Positions 47,763 through 55,840 of a stretch of 64,000 nt of DNA are shown in pieces. The position numbers were made by a program, and so were the translations under genes. Under the pieces are notes generated by a model. That model was given only the letters and a program-made list of their open reading frames with translations. It did no database searches and was not told the origin of the DNA. Source of the DNA: Paraburkholderia podalyriae (GTDB lineage: Bacteria; Pseudomonadota; Gammaproteobacteria; Burkholderiales; Burkholderiaceae). Position 1 is the stretch's first letter, and each line of letters opens with the position of its first letter. The stretch spans positions 434,001 to 498,000 of the forward strand of contig NZ_VZQQ01000001.1 of the NCBI RefSeq assembly GCF_014397785.1, given 5' to 3'.

Positions 47763-49088
47763 ATGCTGTCTTCTGTCATGCGATTCACGGAGCGCGCGAG
47801 CGCGCATCGGCTAGCGCTCGCCGCCCTGATGGGCGGCGCGTTGCTGGCCGGAGCCGGGGCGGCGCGCGCTGCTGCGCCGACGCCGACACCGGCATCAGCC
47901 GATGCGAGGCCCGTCTATAGCGATGCCGCCGCGCTCGGCAAGCTCATCTTCTTCGATCCGGCGCTGTCGGGCTCGGGCAAGATGTCGTGCGCGAGCTGTC
48001 ACAGTCCCGAGCACGCTTACGGGCCGCCCAACGGCCTCGCCGCGCAACTGGGCGGCGCGGACCTGCATCGGCAGGGCACGCGCGCGGTGCCGAGCCTGCG
48101 CTACGTGCTGAACCGCACGCCGATCTGGACGCATGCGCAGGCGGCGAGCCGGTCCGAGCGGCTCAGCGAAACCGATAACGCGCCCGTCGGCGGCTTCGGC
48201 TGGGACGGGCGCTTCAACTATCTGCACGAACAGGCAAGCTTCCCGCTGTTCAATCCGAACGAGATGGCCAACAAGGATCCGGCCGCGTTGCTCGCGAAGA
48301 TGCAGCGCGCGCCGTACGCGGCGCGTTTCAAGGACGTGTTCGGCCAGAACATCTTTGCCGACCCGTCGAAAGCGTTCACGCAGGCGATGTACTCGATCGA
48401 GCGCTTCGAGCTCGAAGACTCGAGTTTTCATCCGTACACGAGCAAGTTCGATTACTACCTTGACGAAAAAGTGCAACTAACTGTACGGGAGTTGCATGGT
48501 AAAAAGCTGTTCGACGACCCCGCTGGCGGCAATTGCGCATCCTGTCACATCGACCAGCCAGGCGTGAACGGCGCTCATCCGCTCTTTACCGACTTTAACT
48601 TTCAGGCACTCGGCGTGCCGCGCAACCCTGAGCTGAAGGTCAACGCCGACCCGAAGTATTTCGATCTGGGCCTGTGCGGACCTTTGCGAAAGGATCAGAG
48701 CGACAAGCTCAATTGCGGGCTGTTCAAATCGGTGTCGCTGCGCAATACCGCGACGCGTCACGTGTTTTTTCACAACGGCCGTTTTCACATGCTGAAGGAT
48801 GCGCTGCGCTTTTACATGCAACGCGATACGAACCCGGACAAGTGGTATCCAAAGGATGCGCAAGGAAAAGTCGACAAATTCAACGACCTGCCGGTCGCGC
48901 TGCGCGTGAACGTCGACACGACCGATGAGCCGCTGACGCGCAAAGCGGGCGAGCGCCCGGTCTGGTCCGAACGCGATATCGACGATGTCGCCGCGTTCCT
49001 CGCGACGCTGACCGACGGCTATGAGCTGAAAGGAAAAAGCGGCGAAGTAAGCGGATCGAAAAGCAGCGACAGTTCCGGTCGCCCTTGA
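47763..49088 (+). CDS. Di-heme cytochrome c peroxidase / MauG-family protein
   Basis: This 441-residue periplasmic protein has a signal peptide ending about ARAAA and two CXXCH heme sites, CASCH at residues 76-80 and CASCH at about 257-261. These are the landmarks of bacterial cytochrome c peroxidase and MauG-like proteins. At 441 residues it is longer than typical CcpA (about 340) owing to an extended C-terminal half. It may reduce peroxide or modify a partner. It follows the phosphoesterase at 8 bases. Confidence 0.9.
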   Translation: MLSSVMRFTERASAHRLALAALMGGALLAGAGAARAAAPTPTPASADARPVYSDAAALGKLIFFDPALSGSGKMSCASCHSPEHAYGPPNGLAAQLGGADLHRQGTRAVPSLRYVLNRTPIWTHAQAASRSERLSETDNAPVGGFGWDGRFNYLHEQASFPLFNPNEMANKDPAALLAKMQRAPYAARFKDVFGQNIFADPSKAFTQAMYSIERFELEDSSFHPYTSKFDYYLDEKVQLTVRELHGKKLFDDPAGGNCASCHIDQPGVNGAHPLFTDFNFQALGVPRNPELKVNADPKYFDLGLCGPLRKDQSDKLNCGLFKSVSLRNTATRHVFFHNGRFHMLKDALRFYMQRDTNPDKWYPKDAQGKVDKFNDLPVALRVNVDTTDEPLTRKAGERPVWSERDIDDVAAFLATLTDGYELKGKSGEVSGSKSSDSSGRP

Positions 49089-49138
49089 TTTAAAAGACAA
49101 AAATCGTCGAAGAAAGGTGCCGCCCGGCACGGCGGCGC

Positions 49139-49144
49139 TATAAT
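49139..49144 (+). promoter_or_regulatory. -10 element before the small lytic transglycosylase gene
   Basis: A perfect TATAAT, 31 bases before the start codon. No clear -35 is seen. Upstream is a palindrome GTGCCG-CC-CGGCAC (49118-49131). Confidence 0.55.
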
Positions 49145-49175
49145 GCGCGCATCTTTTTTACCTCCATCGTCCGCC

Positions 49176-49868
49176 ATGAGCCGGTTACTTTGCCTGATCG
49201 TGCTTTCGCTCGGCCTCGCGCAAACCGCGGCGGCCGACGAAAACAGCGACCGAATCTCGGCGTATCTGACGCGGAAGTTCGGTGTCGGCAGAGAAAAAGC
49301 TCAAAAGATTTCCGACGCGGTGCAATCCGCCGCCTCCAAATACTCCCTCCCTCCGGCCCTGCTGCTCGCCATCATCTCGATCGAATCCCGCTTCAAGGAA
49401 AAAGCCCGCGGCGCCAACGGCGCGACGGGGCTGATGCAGGTCGTGCCACAAGCGCACCGCGGGCTGCTGCGCAATGTGAAGGACCTGACCGAGCCGAATG
49501 CGAACATCGAAGCCGGCTCGGCGATCCTGTACGGCTACATGCGCTCGGCGAACGGCGATCTGGATAGCGCGCTCAAGAGCTATGGCGGCTCGAAGGCCTA
49601 TGCGCAAAAGGTGAATCTGCGCGTCGAGGATTTCGCGGCGGTCGCGACACCCGCAGATGGCGCTTCAGGGGCCGCCGGGCGGCCCGCCGCGTGCGAAGTC
49701 GATCTTTGTGCCGGCGCAAACCAGTGGGCCAACGCGTTCAGCGTGCCGGCGGCGCTTACGATACCCGCGACACCCGCGGCGAGCGGGGCGGCCGCGGCAT
49801 CGTCGGCCCCGGCCTCGGGCTCGACTTCCGCGGCGACAGCGGGCTCGACGCGCACGGCATCGAAATAG
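49176..49868 (+). CDS. Exported lytic transglycosylase, SLT-domain protein
   Basis: This 230-residue protein has a signal peptide (LLCLIVLSLGLAQTAAA) and a compact SLT domain with catalytic Glu in LLAIISIESRFKEKARGANGATGLMQVVP, then a Ser/Ala/Thr-rich C-terminal tail. It cleaves glycan strands of peptidoglycan. The ATG at 49176 is used since it gives the signal peptide; an upstream in-frame ATG overlaps the -10 box. Confidence 0.9.
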   Translation: MSRLLCLIVLSLGLAQTAAADENSDRISAYLTRKFGVGREKAQKISDAVQSAASKYSLPPALLLAIISIESRFKEKARGANGATGLMQVVPQAHRGLLRNVKDLTEPNANIEAGSAILYGYMRSANGDLDSALKSYGGSKAYAQKVNLRVEDFAAVATPADGASGAAGRPAACEVDLCAGANQWANAFSVPAALTIPATPAASGAAAASSAPASGSTSAATAGSTRTASK

Positions 49869-50050
49869 GCGCGCTCGCGCAGTTCCCCGTCTCCTTCCGG
49901 TCCGTACGCGCTTCGACGGTCATTGGCGTGCATCTCGTTACTATCACGCGACGTAATAGGTTTCGGGTTGCACACTTTTTACGCACATAGCGCTGCGCGC
50001 TCTACAATGCATTCCCATTCGCGCCCATGAGGCGCTTCTCGCACCTGATC

Positions 50051-50857
50051 ATGCAGATCCCCTTTTCCCGCACCACCGCCGCGGCCCTGTTTGGGCTGCT
50101 CGCGCTCACGGCATGCAGCAGCACGCCGCAGCCCAAATTCACCCAGGAACTGTTCGAAACCGGCGCAAGCCCTTACGCCCGCAATTTCAATTCGAGCACG
50201 GGCGATAGCTGCGAGGCCGCGCGCCGAGCACTGCTGAGCCAGGGCTATCTGACGACGATGTCGCGTCCCGATACCGTCGACGGCACCAAGAATTTTCAGC
50301 CGACCGGCGATACCCATGTGGTCGTCGAATTTCACGTCGTGTGCACGCCCGGCGAAGAGGCGGCCGATACCAGCATCGTTTATGTGAACGCGGTGCAGAA
50401 CGGCTTCGCGTTGAAGAAAAGCGATACGTCGGCGAGCGTCGGACTCAGCGTGCTAGGTTCGCTGTCGCTGCCGATCCGCTCGAATAGTGACGCGATGGTG
50501 AAGATCTCGAGCGAGACGATTCCGTCGGGCAAGTTCTACGACCGCTTTTTCAGCCTCGTCGATCATTATTTGGAGACCGTCGTGCGCACGCAGCCGGTGA
50601 CGAGCAGCCCGATCGAAACGCGGACGCTGCCGGTCGCCGCGCCGCTCCGGGTGACCACGCCTGAGCCGGTGCCCGAACCGGTGCCCGCGACGTCGCCCGC
50701 CGCCATTCAAACGCAGCCGACCGTGCCGGTCCAACCGACGTCGGCCTCGCCCGCGACTGCTTCGTTTGCGACACCCTCACCGGTCGTCCAGCTCGCCGAT
50801 CCGATCGGCCAGGCCGCAGCGATCGAACCCGCGAGCGGCACCAAGCTGATGCCGTGA
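50051..50857 (+). CDS. DUF2242 family lipoprotein
   Basis: This 268-residue protein has a lipobox signal (LLALTACSST, Cys about residue 22), the DUF2242-type region (FETGASPYARNFNSSTGDSCEAARRALLSQGYLTTMSRPDTVDGTKNFQP) and a Pro/Thr/Val-rich low-complexity C-terminus. Function unknown; probably outer-membrane anchored. A start 8 codons upstream is also possible. A TACAAT -10-like box lies at 50003-50008. Confidence 0.87.
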   Translation: MQIPFSRTTAAALFGLLALTACSSTPQPKFTQELFETGASPYARNFNSSTGDSCEAARRALLSQGYLTTMSRPDTVDGTKNFQPTGDTHVVVEFHVVCTPGEEAADTSIVYVNAVQNGFALKKSDTSASVGLSVLGSLSLPIRSNSDAMVKISSETIPSGKFYDRFFSLVDHYLETVVRTQPVTSSPIETRTLPVAAPLRVTTPEPVPEPVPATSPAAIQTQPTVPVQPTSASPATASFATPSPVVQLADPIGQAAAIEPASGTKLMP

Positions 50858-50995
50858 TAGCGTCGCGGCGGCTTTCGCATCGAGGCTGAGCAAGTTCCGA
50901 TCAGGCTGTGATTCAGGCGCGAAGTGGTATTGCCTTATGGTGTTTACTTAATACGTATACATACGTAGTAGTAGTTAACAAGGGCTAACCGAATC

Positions 50996-51004
50996 TGTGG
51001 ATAA
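50996..51004 (-). other. DnaA box (perfect TTATCCACA match)
   Basis: TGTGGATAA on the plus strand, an exact complement of the consensus DnaA-binding 9-mer. Confidence 0.65.
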
Positions 51005-51179
51005 GTCGCAAATGTCACGCCGCTTCAACATCATGCGGAATCGATAACCCCGCGGAACACGTCGGTAGAAAAACTACATAAGTGGGATAAGTTCGAACAC
51101 CGTTAGCCGACGCTCGCCTTTATCAAGATTTCGCGCACAGGCTGTTCGTCGCGCTATCCCGACGTTATTCAGAGGCCGC

Positions 51180-51188
51180 TGTGGATAA
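51180..51188 (-). other. DnaA box (perfect TTATCCACA match), second
   Basis: TGTGGATAA again, 184 bases downstream of the first and in the same orientation. Two-mismatch relatives (TTATCAAGA near 51120, TTATTCAGA near 51165) lie between or near them. Confidence 0.65.
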
Positions 51189-51428
51189 CCGCCGCTTCCG
51201 ATGGCGTTTCCCGTTGCTCTCGCAACAACACTTCGCGCGATGCGAAGCGCTCGCCAACGCACAGATTTCCGCCCATCGAACGCGCACATTGATAGCGCGG
51301 TACGGGGATTGCATGTCTTCTTATTGCAAGCGCAACTGTTGCTATTTCGCAAAAACCATTGGGCCAGCGAACAATCCGGCATAGAGTTAAAGTGCTTTGT
51401 GAGGTTTCTGGTGCAGTGCGGGGGACGT

Positions 51429-51641
51429 ATGAAACGCAGATCAGCACGACAGTTAGTCCGTATTCTCTCGGACCTTCGACATGCGGCTCATTGCAGTTCA
51501 CTACGCGCGGCCGCGACCAATCGGGTGATGGCGCTGGCAGCCGCCGAGGCTGCCGAGGACGTCGATCCGACTCGCGACGACGACAGCCCCGAGTCCGCGC
51601 GCGACGCACAGCGGGACAAGCTGTTTCGGGGCAGATCATGA
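51429..51641 (+). CDS. Small unknown protein, first of an overlapping pair
   Basis: This 70-residue protein begins MKRRSARQLVRILSDLRHAAHC, with a basic helical N-terminal half and an acidic C-terminal tail (EAAEDVDPTRDDDSPESARD). GCGGGGGACG precedes the ATG. Its stop overlaps the next start (ATGA), which supports both being real. I do not recognise a family. It has no signal or membrane segment. The charge split suggests a small binding or regulatory protein; this is a guess. Confidence 0.6.
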   Translation: MKRRSARQLVRILSDLRHAAHCSSLRAAATNRVMALAAAEAAEDVDPTRDDDSPESARDAQRDKLFRGRS

Positions 51642-51889
51642 GAGCCGCGAGCGAACAGTCGTTGCGGTTTCTGGTCGAGAAGTGGCTTGCGCCATCGCCG
51701 GCTGATCCGGTTCACGTGACGGAGTTCAGCCGCACGCGCACGGGCGGGCGGCGTTATGTACGGGTCGAGACGTCGTCGGAAGAGGGCGGGCGCGGTCTGT
51801 TCTTCTTTCGTCACGACGACGGCTGCTGGTGCGTGTTTCCGCCGACCGCCGATACCCCGAGCCTGTTTGTTCATCCGCGCGCGGCATAG
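51638..51889 (+). CDS. Small unknown protein, second of an overlapping pair
   Basis: This 83-residue protein begins MRAASEQSLRFLVEKWLAPSPADPVHVTEFSRTRTGGRRYVRVE and ends FFFRHDDGCWCVFPPTADTP. A beta-rich core with an Arg cluster and two Cys in DGCWC is visible. It is translationally coupled to the preceding gene. I do not recognise the family; it could be a small DNA- or protein-binding domain. Confidence 0.6.
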   Translation: MRAASEQSLRFLVEKWLAPSPADPVHVTEFSRTRTGGRRYVRVETSSEEGGRGLFFFRHDDGCWCVFPPTADTPSLFVHPRAA

Positions 51890-51961
51890 TTAGCGAATGG
51901 GTGAGACGCCTGTGGTGCGCACCGCACTCACTCGACGCGTCAGCCACGCAACGAAACCCGA

Positions 51962-52171
51962 TTACGACGCCTGCGGCGCACGCTGCCGCGCGCGTTTCCA
52001 GCCTGGCAGTATCTGGCACACGATCAATCCCGACAGCATCAGCGCGCAGCCGAACAATGCGCGAGCCGTCAGCGTTTCGCCGAGCACGAGCCAGCCCGCG
52101 AACGCCGCGAACACGCCTTCCATGCTAAAAATCACCGCCGCGTGCGAGGGTGCCGCGTAGCGCTGCGCGAC
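51962..52171 (-). pseudogene. EamA/DMT permease remnant (C-terminal 70 codons)
   Basis: The frame encodes VAQRYAAPSHAAVIFSMEGVFAAFAGWLVLGETLTARALFGCALMLSGLIVCQILP, clearly the last two membrane helices and the glycine/GE motif of an EamA drug/metabolite exporter. Upstream of about 52171 the homology stops and gives way to the leader of the IclR gene, so most of the permease gene has been lost. Confidence 0.8.
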
Positions 52172-52296
52172 TGTCAAAGCCCGCGAGACGCGCGATAATC
52201 GCGCAACCGCCGCGGGTTCGCCGCTCACGTCGATCACCGTCGTCAAGCAAATTGCCGAACGGACCGCGATCCCCGGCTCTTGCACGAGCAAACGAA

Positions 52297-53049
52297 ATGG
52301 ACGACAGGGACTGGATTGCGGGCGCCGCGAAGGCGCTCGCGATCATCGAAGCATTCGACGAAGAGCACGCGCGCATGACGCCAACGATGGTCGCCGTGCG
52401 CGCCGGCCTGTCGCGCACGGCCGCGCGCCGCTATCTGCTGACGCTGTGCGAACTCGGCTACGTCGACACCGACGGCAAGCTCTTCTGGCTCGCGCCGCGC
52501 GTGCTGCGGCTCGGCCAGTCTTACCTCGATTCGGCGCGCCTGCCGCGCACGGTGCAGCCGTTCCTGCAGCGGATCACCGCGACTGTGCAGGAAACCGCGC
52601 TGGTCGCGATCCTCGACGAACACGATGTCGTCTACGTTGCGCGCAATGGCGTGAATCGGGCGATGGCGGTCGGCTTCGTGACCGGCTCGCGGGCGCCGGC
52701 GCCGTTGTCGTCGGCGGGGCTCGTGCTGCTCGCGTTCCAGCCGCCCGATAGCATCGACCCTTGGCTCGCATCGTATCCGATCAAGATTTTCACGCCGTAC
52801 ACCTATTCAACTGTCGAACGGCTCAGAGAAGTGCTTGGTGAAATCCGCCGCAACGGCTACGTGGTCACCGACCAGCAGCTGGAGATCGGGGTGCGCGGCG
52901 TCGCAGTGCCGTTGCGCGACCGGCACGGTACGGTGGTCGCGGCGATCAGCGTCAGCATGCCGATCGGCGAGGAATCGGCGAACGCCGCGTTGCACCGCGT
53001 TTTGCCGGCACTGCAGGAGACCGCGAGCCTGTTGCGGAATCTGATCTGA
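52297..53049 (+). CDS. IclR-family transcriptional regulator (PcaR/PobR-like)
   Basis: This 250-residue protein has an N-terminal winged helix (MTPTMVAVRAGLSRTAARRYLLTLCELGYVDTDG) and a C-terminal IclR effector domain (LVAILDEHDVVYVARNG; GVAVPLRDRHGTVVAAISVSMP). The form with a short DNA-binding domain resembles PcaR/PobR regulators of protocatechuate and hydroxybenzoate genes, but no such catabolic genes are adjacent. It lies next to the EamA remnant. The ATG at 52297 is chosen for the normal IclR N-terminus. Confidence 0.9.
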   Translation: MDDRDWIAGAAKALAIIEAFDEEHARMTPTMVAVRAGLSRTAARRYLLTLCELGYVDTDGKLFWLAPRVLRLGQSYLDSARLPRTVQPFLQRITATVQETALVAILDEHDVVYVARNGVNRAMAVGFVTGSRAPAPLSSAGLVLLAFQPPDSIDPWLASYPIKIFTPYTYSTVERLREVLGEIRRNGYVVTDQQLEIGVRGVAVPLRDRHGTVVAAISVSMPIGEESANAALHRVLPALQETASLLRNLI

Positions 53050-53185
53050 GTGCGGCGAAGCAGTCGACGAAGCGCGCGCAGGCAGCTTGATACGGCCCTG
53101 TAGTGTCCCCGGTATCGCTTGCCGGGCAAATGAAAGCGCTCTGAAAGCAGCCTGTCTCCCGGAAAATACACATCGAGTTTTGCGC

Positions 53186-53214
53186 ATGACAAACCGCCGA
53201 CGCTTGGGTAATAC
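53186..53214 (+). promoter_or_regulatory. Predicted promoter of the small exported protein gene
   Basis: ATGACA (53186-53191), a 17-base spacer, TAATAC (53209-53214), giving a leader of about 95 bases. Moderate match to sigma-70. Confidence 0.45.
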
Positions 53215-53314
53215 TCTCCCGCGGGGAGCACAAGGCGCCTCGAAGTCCAGCCCGCTCCACCGCGCAGCTGTATTCATTCACATTGACTCAGTCGTCTGGT
53301 TTGGGGATCAACAC

Positions 53315-53524
53315 ATGAAAAAAGTTATCGTCTCGCTCGCAGCCGCCTCGATCGCGCTGGTTTCCGTTCAAGCTTTCGCCCAGGCATCGGATGCCGCTGC
53401 TATGGAAGCAGCAAGCGCACCGAAGAAGCACCACGTCAAGCAGCTGAAGACCCACGGCAAGAAAGCACACGTATCCGCCGCAGCTTCGGCAGCAGGCACG
53501 AACGACAAGGGCACGCAGAACTAA
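53315..53524 (+). CDS. Small exported His/Lys-rich protein
   Basis: This 69-residue protein has a clear Sec signal (MKKVIVSLAAASIALVSVQAFAQA). The mature part of about 45 residues is basic (KKHHVKQLKTHGKKAHVSAA). Similar short Ala/His/Lys-rich periplasmic proteins are common in Burkholderia, and I know no assigned function; metal or acid buffering and envelope-stress roles are possible. A strong bidirectional terminator follows. Confidence 0.82.
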   Translation: MKKVIVSLAAASIALVSVQAFAQASDAAAMEAASAPKKHHVKQLKTHGKKAHVSAAASAAGTNDKGTQN

Positions 53525-53612
53525 GCCAACGCCCGCTCGTCGGGCGCGCCGTACCGCTACGCCGCGCCACTTGCCGGTCGACGCAGCCGGTGAAGGCAGA
53601 TGCGTTGCCAGC

Positions 53613-53644
53613 AAAAAGGCCAGAGCTCGCGCTCTGGCCTTTTT
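53613..53644. terminator. Bidirectional intrinsic terminator
   Basis: AAAAA-GGCCAGAG-CTCGCG-CTCTGGCC-TTTTT: a perfect 8-bp stem with A-run and T-run on either side, so it can end transcripts from both the small exported protein gene (plus) and the hypothetical gene (minus). Confidence 0.9.
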
Positions 53645-53675
53645 GCTTTTGCGGCGGATGTTGCGCGCGGGAAGA

Positions 53676-53954
53676 TCAGCCCGCGAGCCCGCGCCGGATT
53701 ACTTCGTCCAGCAGCCCGTTCAGGCCGTCGGGATGCGTGGCGGCGCGCGTTTTCAGTTCATCCACCAGCCCGCTGTTGAGCTTGCACGCAAACGGCACAA
53801 GGCCTTGCGCCTGATCGAGCTTGCGCTGCTCACGCCGGTCGACCTTCGGTTCGGTCGCCACGCCCTTGCCGCCAAGGCTCGCGGTCGCCCGCTTCATCGC
53901 GTTGCCCAGTTTCAACGCCTTGTTCTTTTCAAGGTCGGTTTTTTTCATCGCCAT
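53676..53954 (-). CDS. Conserved hypothetical protein
   Basis: This 92-residue basic protein begins MAMKKTDLEKNKALKLGNAMKRATASLG and ends LVPFACKLNSGLVDELKTRAATHPDGLNGLLDEVIRRGL. The C-terminal part looks like a ribbon-helix-helix or antitoxin-type dimer (a strand then two helices), which would suit a DNA-binding protein. No partner toxin is adjacent. The start is chosen after GAGGCC; other ATGs lie 9 codons upstream and 2 codons downstream. Confidence 0.72.
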   Translation of the reverse strand: MAMKKTDLEKNKALKLGNAMKRATASLGGKGVATEPKVDRREQRKLDQAQGLVPFACKLNSGLVDELKTRAATHPDGLNGLLDEVIRRGLAG

Positions 53955-54009
53955 CGGAAAGGCCTCTGCCAAATAGATCAACCCGCATTGTACGCAAGCG
54001 CGCGGCGCG

Positions 54010-54768
54010 TCAGCCGACGCGCTCCGGCGCGCCGGGGGAGACGCTGTCCATCAACGCGCGCATCCTCTGCCAATGCGTGCCTTCCCAGAACACGCGTCCG
54101 CACACGTCGCAGGTCACGAAGCGGCTGTGCCGCTGCAGCACGCCGTGCGGCACGCGCGGGCCGGCTTCCTCGCGCGCGATGCGCCGCAGCGGCGCATTGC
54201 ATATCAGACACAGCCGGAACGGTTGCGCGCTGCGCGCGAGATCGAGCCGTTCGAACACTTCGCGCAACTGCTCACGCGGCCGCAGCGCGCGCACGTAGCA
54301 GCCATGCGTGATGTTGCGGCGTTTGAGCAACTCGCGGTCGCGCGTCAGCACTATACGCTGCTGCGCGGCGGCGAGCGCCTCGATATCGGCGTCGGGAAAG
54401 TGGTTGTCGTACAGCGTATCGAAGCCTGCGAGCCGTAGAAGCGGCGCGAGGCCTCCTAAATGGGCATCGGCGATGAAGCGCATCACTCGCAAAGGTCGCT
54501 CGCGCACGCGCAGCAACGGCTGGATGTCGAGCGCCTCGAATTTCGGATACACGGCGACGCGGTCTCCGTCGGCGAGCGGATGATCGAAACCGACCGAGTC
54601 GCCGTTCACCAATATCAGTTCGACCTCGGTATGCGGCACGCCGAGCACCTCGATCATGTGCTTGGTCGTCGCACCGCGCGCACAGACGCAGGGGAACGCG
54701 CGCCGACGCAGCGGCCGGGCGATGAAGTCGTTCAGCTCCTCGTAGAAGCGGAATGTCGCGGTGACCAT
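54010..54768 (-). CDS. Mut7-C RNase-domain protein with ubiquitin-like N-terminus
   Basis: This 252-residue protein has a beta-grasp ubiquitin-like (Mut7-C ubiquitin) N-terminal domain (TATFRFYEELNDFI to VAVYPKFEALD, about residues 3-82). A PIN-like Mut7-C RNase domain follows (RFIADAHLGGLAPLLRLAGFDTLYDN, acidic site; IVLTRDRELLKRRN), then two Cys pairs at the C-terminus (CLICNAPL and CDVCGRVFW) likely to bind zinc. The role is unknown; ribonuclease activity is expected by family. An alternative ATG at 54819 would add 17 residues. Confidence 0.88.
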   Translation of the reverse strand: MVTATFRFYEELNDFIARPLRRRAFPCVCARGATTKHMIEVLGVPHTEVELILVNGDSVGFDHPLADGDRVAVYPKFEALDIQPLLRVRERPLRVMRFIADAHLGGLAPLLRLAGFDTLYDNHFPDADIEALAAAQQRIVLTRDRELLKRRNITHGCYVRALRPREQLREVFERLDLARSAQPFRLCLICNAPLRRIAREEAGPRVPHGVLQRHSRFVTCDVCGRVFWEGTHWQRMRALMDSVSPGAPERVG

Positions 54769-54861
54769 CTCGGCAGTATCGCACCGCTGGCGTTGCGCGT
54801 TGTCCTGCGCGTGTCGCATGAGTGTGCTTTACTTCGGGTTCTTTAGAAGACGGAGCGATAG

Positions 54862-55731
54862 ATGGACATCGGTTTTATCGGTCTCGGCGAGATGGGCGCC
54901 GCGATGGTTGCAAACATTCTGAAAGCCGGGCACCCGGTGCGCGTGTGGAACCGCTCGCCGGACAAGGCGCAGCCGCTGGCCGGGCTGGGCGCGCAGATCG
55001 TCGCGACGCCGGCAGAAGCGTTTGCGGGCGACGCGGTGTTCTCGATGCTCGCCGACGATGCCGCGTTGCGCGAAGTCATCACCGCGTCGCTGCTCGAGCA
55101 TGCGCCGCGCGGGCTGATCCACGCGAACATGGCGACGATTTCCGTTGCACTGGCCGAGGAACTGGCGACCGCGCACGCGTCGCGCGGCGTGCACTATGTG
55201 GCCGCACCGGTGCTCGGCCGGCCTGACGTCGCGGCCGCGGGCAAGCTGACGATCGTCGCGGGCGGCCCGGCGGAATCGATCGACCGGGTCCAGCCGATTT
55301 TCGACGCGCTCGGCCAGAAGACCTGGCGCATCGGCTCGCTGCCGCAGCAGGCGAACGTGATGAAGCTGGCTGCGAACTTCATGCTCGGCGCCGCGATCGA
55401 GACGCTCGGCGAAGCGGCCGCGCTCGTGACGGGGCACGGCCTCGCGATGCAGGACTTCCTCGACGTGATCACCAACGGCCTGTTCCCGGGACCGGTGTAC
55501 TCGGGCTACGGCAAGTTGATCGCCGAGCAGCGCTTCGAACCGGCGCTGTTCAAGGCGCGTCTGGGGCTGAAGGACGTGCGCCTCGCGCTTGCCGCCGCCG
55601 ATGCGGTGACGACGCCGATGCCGGTCGCGAGCGTGGTGCGCGACAGCCTGATCGAGGCGATCGCGCACGGCGATGGCGACAAGGATTTCGCGGTGCTGGG
55701 TCAGGTGGCGACGCGGCGGGCCGGTCGTTGA
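54862..55731 (+). CDS. NAD(P)-dependent beta-hydroxyacid dehydrogenase
   Basis: This 289-residue 3-hydroxyisobutyrate-dehydrogenase-family enzyme starts MDIGFIGLGEMGAAMVANILKAGHPVRVWNRS (NAD-binding GxGxxG). It has the catalytic Lys region in QQANVMKLAANFML and the substrate motif APVLGRPDVAAAGKLTIV. Members include tartronate semialdehyde and glyoxylate reductases; the exact substrate is unclear. The start is 42 bases downstream of the divergent Mut7-C gene's possible upstream ATG. Confidence 0.92.
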   Translation: MDIGFIGLGEMGAAMVANILKAGHPVRVWNRSPDKAQPLAGLGAQIVATPAEAFAGDAVFSMLADDAALREVITASLLEHAPRGLIHANMATISVALAEELATAHASRGVHYVAAPVLGRPDVAAAGKLTIVAGGPAESIDRVQPIFDALGQKTWRIGSLPQQANVMKLAANFMLGAAIETLGEAAALVTGHGLAMQDFLDVITNGLFPGPVYSGYGKLIAEQRFEPALFKARLGLKDVRLALAAADAVTTPMPVASVVRDSLIEAIAHGDGDKDFAVLGQVATRRAGR

Positions 55732-55840
55732 CGGTGGCTGTCGAGCGCCGGGCGCGAGCGATCGACGCAACGTGGCCGGATGGAGTCACGCCGGGCGGCA
55801 AGGCATAATAGCCGTCCGATTCCCCCTTCTCCCGACTTCG

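Larger units (their letters stand above)
50858..51428. other. Non-coding interval with DnaA boxes and AT-rich patch
   Basis: A 570-base interval with no convincing gene and a lower G/C content than its surroundings. It holds two perfect DnaA-box sequences, an AT-rich patch with the near-palindrome TACGTATACATACGTA (about 50953-50968), and weaker box-like sites. Promoters of the small gene pair downstream must also be here. Confidence 0.6.

Noticed and set aside
50858..51428. A chromosomal replication origin
   Set aside because: There are DnaA boxes but no dnaA, dnaN, parAB, repA or long box cluster, and box number is too low; kept only as a DnaA-related site.
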